A stretch of 64,000 nt of DNA from Marinobacter sp. F3R11. Its GTDB lineage: Bacteria > Pseudomonadota > Gammaproteobacteria > Pseudomonadales > Oleiphilaceae. Below, piece after piece: positions 17,631 through 25,671 of the stretch. The translations under genes and the position numbers were made by a program. Within the stretch, counting starts at the first letter, position 1, and each line of letters begins with the position of its first letter. The stretch lies in assembly GCF_003318275.1 (NCBI RefSeq), contig NZ_QOCH01000010.1:1-64000 (forward strand), given 5' to 3'. The notes under the pieces are model-generated. The model made no database searches. It was not told the DNA's origin and saw only the letters and a list, made by a program, of their open reading frames with translations.

Positions 17631-19049
17631 CTAGTCTTTTAGCGCCTGAAACCTCGCGATTGCTTCCTTCCTGCTTTCCTTCAAATCAACAATTGGCCTC
17701 GGGTATCCGCCGGGAATAACGCCTCCTTTTGATGGATCGTGAATACGCTTGTTATCCAGCTTCGCCAGCTCAGGCACCCACTCGCGGATAAACTCACCTT
17801 TAGGGTCAAAACGCTCACTCTGGGTAACCGGGTTAAATACCCGGAAATAGGGTGCGGCGTCTGTGCCAGTGGACGCACTCCATTGCCAGCCGCCGTTGTT
17901 GGAGGCCAGAAAGCCATCCACCAGTTTTGACATGAAATAAGCTTCTCCCAGCCGCCAGTCGATAAACAGGTTTTTGGTCAGGAACATGGCTGTCACCATG
18001 CGCAGCCGGTTGTGCATCCAGCCTGTTTCGTTGAGCTGGCGCATGGCTGCGTCGACCAGTGGGATGCCTGTTTGGCCAGATTTCCAGGCTTCGAAATGCT
18101 GGCCCGGGTCGTTCCATTGCAGTCGTTCGGTTTCCGGCTTGTAAGCGCGGTGCATGCTCACCCGTGGGTAGTGATACAGGGTGTTTATGTAAAAATCCCT
18201 CCAGGCAATTTCATTTATCCAGGTCACCAGGCCTTCCTGATTGCCACCCATGCCTTGGGCTTGCCGGGCTGCAATCATGCACTGGCGTCCGGAAAGCACG
18301 CCGTTGGCGAGGTAAGGAGAGAGCCGGCTGGTGCCGTCAAGAGCCGGGAAGTCTCTTTGTTCCCTGTAAGCGCCTCCGTGCTCACTGAGAAATTGTTCCA
18401 GCTGACCGTGAGCGGCGTCCTCGCCGGTTTTCACCAGAGCTGGCGGAGCATTCTGGAAGCCTTCTGGTACCTTCGTTATGCGGTTTGGCTGAATGGCATC
18501 GCCCCGGGCTTTGGGAGGGGGATAGAGCCCTGGCTGGTTTTCATCAAACCAGCTGCGCCAGCGGCGGGAAAAGGGCGTGAATACGGAGTAAGGCTCGTGC
18601 TGGCCAGTCAGTATTTCGCCGACAGGGGCAACGGTCTGGTCACGGTACTTACGCGTCACAATATTCAGCTTATCAAAACGGTGCTTTACAGCCTTGTCGC
18701 GTTTGCGTTCGTTGATGCCATACTCTTCATTGAAGTGGAGATGGCGAATACTGTGTGCCCTGCAATGGGCTTCGAGCATTGTAATGCTGTCGCTGAAGCG
18801 TTCAGCCTCCAGAAATGAAAGCGGTATGCCGAGCTTTGCCAGTTCCCCTGCGAGTGCGTTTGCATGGGCGATAACAAACCGGACTCGTGCCGGCGACCAG
18901 TCATGCTCTTTCCATTGTTGCGGAGTGAGGATGAAGCAGGCACGAACGTCTGAGCCAGCGGCTGCCAGGCCGGACTCTTTGCAGGCTGCGGCAAGGGCAG
19001 CGTTGTCGGCGGTGCGCAGGTCGTTTCTGAACCATACCAGGTGCGTCAT
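17631..19049 (-). CDS. phrB: Deoxyribodipyrimidine photolyase (class I CPD)
   Basis: A 472-residue light-dependent DNA repair enzyme of the photolyase/cryptochrome family. The N-terminal MTHLVWFRNDLRTADN begins the alpha/beta antenna domain; the C-terminal FAD domain has GTSRLSPYLANGVLS, WINEIAWRDFY, the cluster TGIPLVDAAMRQLNETGWMHNRLRM, and GGWQWSASTGTDAAPYFRVFNP, all typical of CPD photolyases rather than DASH cryptochromes. It stands alone, converging on moeB and diverging from the gene at 19206; their promoters must lie in the 156-base gap 19050-19205. Confidence 0.95.
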   Translation of the reverse strand: MTHLVWFRNDLRTADNAALAAACKESGLAAAGSDVRACFILTPQQWKEHDWSPARVRFVIAHANALAGELAKLGIPLSFLEAERFSDSITMLEAHCRAHSIRHLHFNEEYGINERKRDKAVKHRFDKLNIVTRKYRDQTVAPVGEILTGQHEPYSVFTPFSRRWRSWFDENQPGLYPPPKARGDAIQPNRITKVPEGFQNAPPALVKTGEDAAHGQLEQFLSEHGGAYREQRDFPALDGTSRLSPYLANGVLSGRQCMIAARQAQGMGGNQEGLVTWINEIAWRDFYINTLYHYPRVSMHRAYKPETERLQWNDPGQHFEAWKSGQTGIPLVDAAMRQLNETGWMHNRLRMVTAMFLTKNLFIDWRLGEAYFMSKLVDGFLASNNGGWQWSASTGTDAAPYFRVFNPVTQSERFDPKGEFIREWVPELAKLDNKRIHDPSKGGVIPGGYPRPIVDLKESRKEAIARFQALKD

Positions 19050-19205
19050 TGGGTTTTCCGTGTCGGTTTCCGGCGTTGGATGTAAGGGTAATTACATCGC
19101 GCTGAGGCAATAAAATCACATAGTTGGCTATTCGCCCGGGGTGACTGATTGGATTATAGTTGACTCAACTTTAGTCGCCGTAACTGTAGGGGATTTGCAG
19201 CGTTC

Positions 19206-20015
19206 ATGGATAGTGAAACCGAAACCCGGCGTGACGGTAACTGGGCTCAGCCATACGAGCTTGTCTCCGGCCAGACCCAGCATCACAGGCTTGGGCATGT
19301 GCGGCTGTGGGTTACTTTATTGGACAAGGAATGGCAGGTGCGCTCTGAAACCCGTGCGCCTGAGACCGATCCGGTGGGCTGGACGGAATCCATAGGGCAC
19401 CAGCTGCCACATGAAAACGTGTCCCTGCAACGGTTTATCCGGGAAGGGGACTCTTCAACGATAACCTTCATCCCGGCGGTCGCTAACCTTCCTACGGTGA
19501 TTCGCCCTTATCACCCGCTGACCATTCCCGGAGGCGCGCGTTGCACGATCTATGTGGGAACGGTCGTCTGGATGAAAGTCTGTGCCGGGAAGAACCAGAC
19601 TCTTCTTACTGAAATTCCTCTGGCTGTTCCGTCTCTGACCTGGGTGGGACGAAATACTATGGAAGGCGAGCTGTGTTACTCGTCATCGAGTTTTGGCCGT
19701 TTATTACTTGAGGCGGTGCCGAAACGGCCGTGGCGTGCAGTGACTCCCGTCACGATTATCAATCGCCAGGCTGAGCCTTTGTTGCTTGAACGCTTTAGTT
19801 TGCCTACACCCTTACTGTCACTGCATCAGAATGAGCGTGGGCAGTTGTGGACGCCGGGCGTAGTTGTGGAAGTGGCGACTGATATGAATTCAGCAAGTCT
19901 GCATATGGATGAAAGTTTACTCACTGCTGCCGGCCCCTGTCAGCAAGTGGCGCCGGCACGGGAAAAGGCTGCCAGAGGGCGCCTTGTGCGGGCCTTTGAC
20001 CGGGTATTTGGCTAA
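19206..20015 (+). CDS. Conserved unknown protein, possibly DUF432, paired with MscS channel
   Basis: A 269-residue, mostly beta-rich soluble protein with no signal peptide or membrane segment. It has no catalytic motif that I recognise. Phrases such as PTVIRPYHPLTIPGGARCTIYV and MEGELCYSSSSFG resemble the DUF432 family, which I recall being encoded next to MscS-type channels; this is from memory and uncertain. The stop lies 18 bases before the MscS start, so the two are very likely cotranscribed and may act together. No strong ribosome site precedes ATG 19206. Confidence 0.6.
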   Translation: MDSETETRRDGNWAQPYELVSGQTQHHRLGHVRLWVTLLDKEWQVRSETRAPETDPVGWTESIGHQLPHENVSLQRFIREGDSSTITFIPAVANLPTVIRPYHPLTIPGGARCTIYVGTVVWMKVCAGKNQTLLTEIPLAVPSLTWVGRNTMEGELCYSSSSFGRLLLEAVPKRPWRAVTPVTIINRQAEPLLLERFSLPTPLLSLHQNERGQLWTPGVVVEVATDMNSASLHMDESLLTAAGPCQQVAPAREKAARGRLVRAFDRVFG

Positions 20016-20033
20016 TGCACATTGTGCGGAGTA

Positions 20034-20927
20034 ATGATTGTGGATGATGAGCTGAAAACAGGTGCAATGAATGTGTTTTCCGACATAGCCTGGGGGCAGT
20101 GGGTCAGCTCCGGTTTTTTGCTGGTGCTGGGCATTGTTCTCGGGTCGCTGGCAGCACGCAGCGTGTCGAGGGTAATGGCAAAGCGCAGTTCCCGGCACCA
20201 TACCGTTATGGTCCGGCGGCTGGTGTTTTATGTCATCTTCCTGCTGTTTGGTGTGGCGGCGCTTCGGGAAGCAGGGTTTTCTCTGGATGTAGTGCTGGGC
20301 GCGGCGGGCATTCTTACCGTGGCCATTGGTTTTGCTTCGCAGACTTCCGCGTCGAATATGATCAGCGGTTTGTTCCTGCTGGTTGAAAAACCTTTTGAAA
20401 TCGGTGATTTCATCGAGGTCGAAGCGATCATGGGTGAAGTGGTGGGGATTGATATGCTCAGCGTAAAACTTCGCACCAGGGATAATCTCTACGTGCGCAT
20501 TCCCAATGAAACCCTGATCAAGACACCGGTCACCAACCGTTCCCGGTTTCCTATCCGCCGGATCGACCTTAGCGTGGGGATTGCCTATGCTGAAGATGTG
20601 GAGAAAGTAGAGAATCTGTTGATGGAACTGGCAGAAAAGAATCCTGTTTGCCTGGAAGAGCCAAAAGCGTTCGTACTCGTATCCGCGTTTGGCCCATCCT
20701 CGGTGGACTTGCAGTTTTCTTTCTGGGTGCCAAAAGACAAAGTGCTTGAGGGCAAGAGTGGAATGCTTGTTGCCGTCAAGAATGCTCTGGATAACGAGGG
20801 TATAGAAATACCCTTCCCGCATTCCAGTATATACGCCGGCAGTCATTCCGAACCCTTCCGTGTGCAACTGTTGGGTCTGGATAAAGCCACTGAAAAGGAA
20901 GTGTTGGATGCCGAAAAAGACAGCTGA
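20034..20927 (+). CDS. Small-conductance mechanosensitive channel (MscS family)
   Basis: A 297-residue MscS-type channel that would open under membrane tension and release solutes on hypo-osmotic shock. About three transmembrane segments lie at residues 17-40, 58-80 and 88-115, the last being the pore helix (LGAAGILTVAIGFASQTSASNMISGLFLL), followed by the beta domain with KPFEIGDFIEVEAIMGEVV and VRIPNETLIKTPVTN. The start may be ATG 20034 or, better spaced from GGAG (20028-20031), GTG 20040. It overlaps the protease gene by 20 bases, which is strong evidence for one operon. Confidence 0.92.
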   Translation: MIVDDELKTGAMNVFSDIAWGQWVSSGFLLVLGIVLGSLAARSVSRVMAKRSSRHHTVMVRRLVFYVIFLLFGVAALREAGFSLDVVLGAAGILTVAIGFASQTSASNMISGLFLLVEKPFEIGDFIEVEAIMGEVVGIDMLSVKLRTRDNLYVRIPNETLIKTPVTNRSRFPIRRIDLSVGIAYAEDVEKVENLLMELAEKNPVCLEEPKAFVLVSAFGPSSVDLQFSFWVPKDKVLEGKSGMLVAVKNALDNEGIEIPFPHSSIYAGSHSEPFRVQLLGLDKATEKEVLDAEKDS

Positions 20928-21405
20928 GCCCCTGAAAACCGTTACTGCTACGCCCGCTGAAAATAAAATCAGCCTGGGCTGGCGGGAGTGGGTGGCGTTA
21001 CCGGATCTGGGTATAAACCGTATAAAAGCTAAAGTTGATACGGGTGCCCGAACCTCCTGCCTGCACACGTTCCGGACGGAGCCATACACACAGGACGGTG
21101 AGCGTCGGGTCCGGTTCTGGGTTCATCCGGTGCAGAATGACATGCATCAGGTGGTGGAGTGCGACGCCCGTGTTCTGGATGAACGTGATGTGTCGGATTC
21201 CGGCGGCCACAAGGAGTTGCGTCTGGTGATTGAGACTACGCTGGTAGTAGGCGGCGAGAGCTGGCCTGTTGAAATGACACTGACAAACCGGGATTCCATG
21301 CGTTTTCGCATGCTGCTCGGGCGTACTGCGATGGCGGGCCGTTCGATGATCTATCCGGAAGCTTCCTATCTCGCCGGGGAACCGGCTTCAAGGTCTGAAA
21401 AATGA
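20908..21405 (+). CDS. RimK-associated retropepsin-like protease (ATP-dependent zinc protease family)
   Basis: A 165-residue protein of the family often annotated ATP-dependent zinc protease (PF05618), which has a retropepsin-like fold: [11 protein letters not shown], the active-site-like [11 protein letters not shown], and the C-terminal [10 protein letters not shown]. The DTGA motif is that of aspartic proteases. ATG 20908 lies inside the end of mscS; an earlier frame start at 20860 is unlikely. It overlaps rimK by four bases (ATGA). Relatives are regularly encoded beside rimK and are thought to process RimK-modified proteins or peptides. Confidence 0.88.
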   Translation: MPKKTAEPLKTVTATPAENKISLGWREWVALPDLGINRIKAKVDTGARTSCLHTFRTEPYTQDGERRVRFWVHPVQNDMHQVVECDARVLDERDVSDSGGHKELRLVIETTLVVGGESWPVEMTLTNRDSMRFRMLLGRTAMAGRSMIYPEASYLAGEPASRSEK

Positions 21406-22307
21406 AAATTGCAGTTCTGTCCCGTAACCGTCATCTCTACTCGACCCGTCGATTGGTGGAAGAGGGTATTAATCGTGGCCATGAGGTGAGGGTTATCGAC
21501 TGCCTGCACTGTTCCATGAATATCACATCTGCCAATCCCCGGATTCACTATCACGAAGAAGTGCTGGAAAACTTTGACGTGGTTATTCCCCGTATCGGGG
21601 CTTCGGTTACTTTTTATGGTACGGCGGTTCTGCGCCAGTTTGAAATGATGGGAACCTTCCCGGTGAATGAGTCCGTTGCCATAACCCGCTCCCGGGACAA
21701 GTTGCGCTCATTGCAACTGCTCGCCCGTAAAGGTGTTGGTATGCCCGTAACCGGCTTTGCCAACAAGCCGGATAACGTGCCGGAGCTGCTTAAAATGGTG
21801 GGCGGTGCGCCAGTGGTTATCAAACTTCTCCAGGGTACCCAGGGTATTGGTGTGGTACTGGCGGAAACCCGGACAGCGGCAGAAAGTGTGATTGAGGCTT
21901 TTATGGGTCTCAAGGCTGACATTCTTGTGCAGGAGTTCATCAAGGAAGCTGGTGGCGCGGATATTCGTTGTTTTGTGATTGGCGACAAAGTGATCGCTGC
22001 CATGAAGCGGCAGGGCGCGGAAGGTGAGTTCCGCTCCAACCTGCACCGTGGTGGTAGTGCATCTCTGGTTCGTATTACGCCGGAAGAGCGGAAAACAGCC
22101 ATTACTGCAGCCAAGGCCATGGGGCTGAATGTGGCTGGTGTTGACCTGTTAAGGTCAAGCCGCGGGCCTCTTGTGATGGAAGTGAATTCATCGCCTGGAC
22201 TGGAAGGTATTGAAAACGCTACCGGCAAAAACGTGGCGGGCATGATTGTGAACTGGATAGAAAAAAATCAGGCGCCCCAGCGCACCAAAACCAAAGGCAG
22301 AGGTTAA
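21402..22307 (+). CDS. rimK: RimK family alpha-L-glutamate ligase
   Basis: An ATP-grasp ligase of 301 residues. In E. coli RimK adds glutamates to the C-terminus of ribosomal protein S6. Features: [18 protein letters not shown] at the N-terminus, [19 protein letters not shown], the ATP-grasp lid [37 protein letters not shown], and the metal-binding end [24 protein letters not shown]. It overlaps the protease gene upstream and is three bases from the M14 gene downstream, so ligase, protease and peptidase are made together. Confidence 0.95.
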   Translation: MKIAVLSRNRHLYSTRRLVEEGINRGHEVRVIDCLHCSMNITSANPRIHYHEEVLENFDVVIPRIGASVTFYGTAVLRQFEMMGTFPVNESVAITRSRDKLRSLQLLARKGVGMPVTGFANKPDNVPELLKMVGGAPVVIKLLQGTQGIGVVLAETRTAAESVIEAFMGLKADILVQEFIKEAGGADIRCFVIGDKVIAAMKRQGAEGEFRSNLHRGGSASLVRITPEERKTAITAAKAMGLNVAGVDLLRSSRGPLVMEVNSSPGLEGIENATGKNVAGMIVNWIEKNQAPQRTKTKGRG

Positions 22308-22310
22308 TCA

Positions 22311-23375
22311 ATGGCGCGCGCGCCCTTTGAAATGGCCGGAGTTCAGGTTAAGCCTGGAACCCGGCAAACCATAGAAATTCCAGTAGCAAAGTTATACACC
22401 CATACCCCTTTGAATGTACCGGTGGAAATTGTGCATGGGCGACGGGAAGGCCCTGTGTTGATGGTGTGTGGCGCTATACATGGTGATGAAATTGCCGGGG
22501 TGGAGATTGTACGCCGTGTGCTTACCAATTCTGCGCTTCGTCATTTGCGCGGCACACTGATTGCGGTGCCTATTGTTAATATTTTCGGATTTGTGCACCG
22601 CACTCGTTATCTGCCGGACAGGCGTGACCTTAACCGCTGCTTTCCCGGGAGCGAAACTGGCTCTCTCGGTGGGCGGATTGCCTATTTGCTGCGTACGCAG
22701 ATTATGGAGCATGTAACCCACATTATCGATTTGCACACGGGCGCCATTCACCGTTTTAACCTGCCTCAAATCCGGGCAGAGCTTAAAAATCCGGAAACGG
22801 CACGTATGGCGGAAGCATTTGCTGCGCCCGTCATTATCAATGCGGGTCTGCGAGAAGGCAGTTTGCGTGCGTATGCAGATTCTCTGGATATTCCTGTTAT
22901 CACCTATGAAGGTGGTGAAGCGCTGCGGTTTGACGATGTGGTTATCGGCAGCGGAGTGAAAGGCGTGATTCGCGTGATGCGGGAGCTGGAAATGGTTCCT
23001 CCACGGAAAGGGCGTGCGTCGTCGAAAAAACGCTCGGAGATTGCTGCCAGCTCCCAATGGGTCAGGGCCGATATTGATGGGATCATGCGCCCCGTTGCCA
23101 AACTTGGTCAGAAGGTTCGCAAAGGACAGAAGCTGGCTATGGTTGCTGATCCGTTTGGTGAATCTGAAACGGCGATTGTCTCTCCCTGCTCCGGCATCGT
23201 GATTTGTGTGAACAACCTGCCTCTGGTGAATGAAGGTGAGGCGATCTACCACATCGCCCGCTTTGATGAGCTGAGCGAAGCAGAGAAAGCCATGGATTAT
23301 TTCCGTAGCTCCTTTGAAGCAGAGGTGAGCGAAGCGGTTGTGCCAATGCACCCTTGGGATGAACTTCAGAAATAG
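22311..23375 (+). CDS. Succinylglutamate desuccinylase/aspartoacylase-like (M14) protein
   Basis: A 354-residue zinc carboxypeptidase-like protein. The zinc site is visible as CGAIHGDEIAG (His and Glu near residues 54-57) and the later His in IDLHTG; the AstE/ASPA signature R-D-L-N-R-C-F-P-G is present. A C-terminal domain (about 250-330) with DGIMRPVAKLGQKVRKGQ and VSPCSGIVICV resembles a lipoyl/biotinyl carrier fold, as in other AstE-like proteins. Such genes sit next to rimK in many marine gammaproteobacteria; the substrate is unknown, but removal of acyl or glutamyl groups made by RimK is an obvious idea. Confidence 0.88.
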   Translation: MARAPFEMAGVQVKPGTRQTIEIPVAKLYTHTPLNVPVEIVHGRREGPVLMVCGAIHGDEIAGVEIVRRVLTNSALRHLRGTLIAVPIVNIFGFVHRTRYLPDRRDLNRCFPGSETGSLGGRIAYLLRTQIMEHVTHIIDLHTGAIHRFNLPQIRAELKNPETARMAEAFAAPVIINAGLREGSLRAYADSLDIPVITYEGGEALRFDDVVIGSGVKGVIRVMRELEMVPPRKGRASSKKRSEIAASSQWVRADIDGIMRPVAKLGQKVRKGQKLAMVADPFGESETAIVSPCSGIVICVNNLPLVNEGEAIYHIARFDELSEAEKAMDYFRSSFEAEVSEAVVPMHPWDELQK

Positions 23376-23392
23376 ATAAATAAGGAGCTGCC

Positions 23393-23818
23393 ATGATCTG
23401 GGATCAGAAGTTTATTGATCTCGCGCCGCTACCGCGGGGATTTCACCTTGTGACCAATGAAATCCTGGCCCAGGCGCCGGATTTGACCAACTGCGAAGTG
23501 GGTTTGCTGCACCTGTTTATCCAGCACACCTCCGCTTCGCTGGCGGTTAACGAAAACGCAGATCCGGATGTGCGCGGTGATTTTGAGCGCCACTTTAATG
23601 TAATGGTGCCCGAGAGAGCGCCACACTATGAGCACGTTCTGGAGGGGCCGGATGACATGCCGGCTCATATCAAGAGTCTTCTGATAGGCCCCTCACTCAC
23701 GCTGCCTGTGAGCCACGGCCATTTGGCACTCGGGGCCTGGCAGGGCCTTTATCTGTGCGAACACCGGGACAAAGCCGATGGCCGTCGGATAGTGGCTACG
23801 CTGCAAGGGCGCTGGTAA
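23393..23818 (+). CDS. yjbQ: YjbQ (UPF0047) family protein
   Basis: A 141-residue protein of the YjbQ/UPF0047 family, sometimes called secondary thiamine-phosphate synthase; its physiological role is not settled. Features are [57 protein letters not shown]-type sequence and the end [20 protein letters not shown], including the conserved His and Asp residues. ATG 23393 follows AAGGAG. It ends the rimK operon. A frameshifted second copy of its last 65 codons lies 3 kb away at 26841-27045. Confidence 0.92.
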   Translation: [141 protein letters not shown]

Positions 23819-23865
23819 GCGCAAGCTGCGTAGCTTCAACCCAACCAAAGAACAGGCCGCCGTTA

Positions 23866-24918
23866 TTAATTGTGATCATGCGGTGGCGGACCTTCGCCTC
23901 CGGGAGGAGGGCCGCCGGGACCTCCTCTACCGGGTGGTCCACCGGGACCGCCTTTGACGGTTGCGCCCATGTAGCAGGTTAAAACTCCGTTCAGCTCGGG
24001 AGACCGGGCATGGTAATGGTAGCCATATTCACCGGTGGTATGGCCGTTACAGGCATCCAGGTCGCCAACTTTGCCGATGTCTTCACTATCAAGAACGCCG
24101 TGAATTAAATACCCGTCCATGGCAACTGCGAAGGGGGCCGTTTCGCCATCGGGTGCCTCACCAACCTCGCCACAACCGGTCGCAGCGTGCATGTGGTAAC
24201 CCTCGAACGGATTAACGTGGCCACCACAGTCATCAAATGCGGCGATGGTGTGCGCGCCCAAAATTGCATCCACGGGCGCAGCCGCATCAATGCGGACGCC
24301 ATTGAAAGATACGCCGAGCGGCGCTCTGGCGGGAGTCGCATCATCCTGTCGCACCGGGGAGACAGGGATCTGTACGGTCGTTGTGACAGGTTCGCCGTCT
24401 TCGAGCCATTCCATGCGCCCTTCAACGCAGTAGTTCTCGTATTCTTCCGCCACATCGGGCCGCGCAGCCGCTTCGAACGCTTCCCTGGTGTCAGTGACAT
24501 GCACATGGCCATGGCCATCATGAAGCATCCACTCGTCATCGTTGTAGATGGATGGCAGGTCGAGGATAAACTCACCCGTGACATCGTATAGATTTTCGCC
24601 ATCCAGCCAGATACCGACCTCCTCTTCCGTGGCCGTTGTGGTTCTGGGGCAGAATGGCCCTACTTCATGATCGGCAGGCGTGCCCGCAACGGTGATCTCG
24701 TAGCAGGATGTTTCCGTTCCATCGGAGAGGGTGCAATCGACTATAGATACGTCTTTCGCCAGTGCGCCCGGCATAAAGAGGCTTGGCCAACTGGCCGTTG
24801 GGTCAGGTACAGCACTCGATTTTGCTGAACTGCCCATGCAACCTGTGAGGACTAAAGCCAAGCCTAGAAGGGTAGTGGTATAAACGCGAGGTATAAAAGT
24901 GACTGGTCGCGATTTCAT
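23866..24918 (-). CDS. YHYH-domain lipoprotein
   Basis: A 350-residue predicted lipoprotein: signal peptide with lipobox L-T-G-C (Cys27 from ATG 24918, which has AGGAG upstream). The mature part carries a YHYH domain; the name motif is seen near the C-terminus as GEYGYHYHA, with other His/Cys pairs such as CGGHVNPFEGYHMHAATGCG that could bind metal. The last 30 residues are a Gly/Pro-rich tail ending HDHN. Function unknown; the domain is common in marine bacteria. It follows tetR on the same strand with 33 bases between, so it may be cotranscribed with and controlled by it. Confidence 0.8.
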   Translation of the reverse strand: MKSRPVTFIPRVYTTTLLGLALVLTGCMGSSAKSSAVPDPTASWPSLFMPGALAKDVSIVDCTLSDGTETSCYEITVAGTPADHEVGPFCPRTTTATEEEVGIWLDGENLYDVTGEFILDLPSIYNDDEWMLHDGHGHVHVTDTREAFEAAARPDVAEEYENYCVEGRMEWLEDGEPVTTTVQIPVSPVRQDDATPARAPLGVSFNGVRIDAAAPVDAILGAHTIAAFDDCGGHVNPFEGYHMHAATGCGEVGEAPDGETAPFAVAMDGYLIHGVLDSEDIGKVGDLDACNGHTTGEYGYHYHARSPELNGVLTCYMGATVKGGPGGPPGRGGPGGPPPGGEGPPPHDHN

Positions 24919-24951
24919 CGGGTTTCTCCTGAAAAACTGTCCCTGAGCCAA

Positions 24952-25530
24952 TCAAGCGACAAAAATTTCATTCGCAATGGCCCGGGCAAGGCGTGCATCC
25001 ACAGGCTCACCATTGAGTAGGGCATACCAGAATGCCCCGTGAATGAAGTTGGATAGCATTTTGACATCACGGGTGCGGGAAAGCTCGCCTTGATCTTGCG
25101 CCCGTTGTAACAAATCGATTACCAGGACTTCCCTCGGCTTTACGAAGCGCTCCCTCAGAGCTTCACGAAATGCCGGGTCCTCCTGTGCGGCAGCGATTAA
25201 TGAGCGAATAGGACTGCCGCTTTCGTCTAGATGTGTGAATACCTGGATCAGGAAGGCCTCAAGCTGCAATTTGCAGCTTTTGTTCGGATTATGGAGGGGG
25301 GCGTCAGCATAATGCCCTGTTTCCTCGAATACGGCTTCAAGGACCAAGTCCGCCTTGGTGTTCCAGCGATTGTATAACGTTTGGCGCGCCACGCCGGCGG
25401 CACTGGCAATGGCAGCAATACTGACCTTGTTATAACCACGCTCACGCACCAGTTTGAGTGTCGCTGCCTTGATAGAGGCTGCCGCGTCTGCGTCTCGTGG
25501 CCGTCCCCCTGAGTGTTTTTCTTCGCTCAT
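24952..25530 (-). CDS. TetR-family transcriptional regulator
   Basis: A 192-residue TetR repressor. The N-terminal helix-turn-helix (about residues 19-63) contains YNKVSIAAIASAAGVARQTLYNRWNTKADLV; the C-terminal ligand domain is variable and resembles the TetR_C 'AefR-like' type. ATG 25530 is chosen over an upstream ATG nine codons earlier. It is divergent from the MFS pump gene at 25672, and two near-identical 14-base palindromes between the two genes are its probable operators. Confidence 0.88.
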   Translation of the reverse strand: MSEEKHSGGRPRDADAAASIKAATLKLVRERGYNKVSIAAIASAAGVARQTLYNRWNTKADLVLEAVFEETGHYADAPLHNPNKSCKLQLEAFLIQVFTHLDESGSPIRSLIAAAQEDPAFREALRERFVKPREVLVIDLLQRAQDQGELSRTRDVKMLSNFIHGAFWYALLNGEPVDARLARAIANEIFVA

Positions 25531-25577
25531 TCTCGTCGCCTGAATAGGATTTCTCAAGTACTAGTGTAGTAAGTTTA

Positions 25578-25614
25578 TAGACTGCGGTCTATTATCTGGG
25601 TAGACTGCAGTCTA
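25578..25614. promoter_or_regulatory. Twin palindromic operator of the TetR regulator
   Basis: TAGACTGCGGTCTA (25578-25591, one central mismatch) and TAGACTGCAGTCTA (25601-25614, perfect palindrome) repeat with 23 bases between their centres. They lie in the gap between the divergent tetR and MFS genes. Length, symmetry and position fit paired TetR dimer sites controlling both genes. Confidence 0.75.
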
Positions 25615-25671
25615 AAAACCTGGCCCGAATTTCAGAGTGGGGCTGATTTCACGCTTTTCTGGTAACTAAAT

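Noticed and set aside
18012..18818. A 268-codon plus-strand frame opposite the photolyase gene
   Set aside because: The photolyase motifs on the minus strand are complete; the plus frame is a shadow.
19917..21089. A 390-codon minus-strand frame opposite the mscS region
   Set aside because: It lies across three well-supported plus-strand genes, has no family features and no ribosome site; long antisense frames are common in such codon-biased DNA.
22392..23351. A 319-codon minus-strand frame opposite the M14 peptidase-like gene
   Set aside because: It mirrors a clear conserved gene and its translation has no recognisable pattern.
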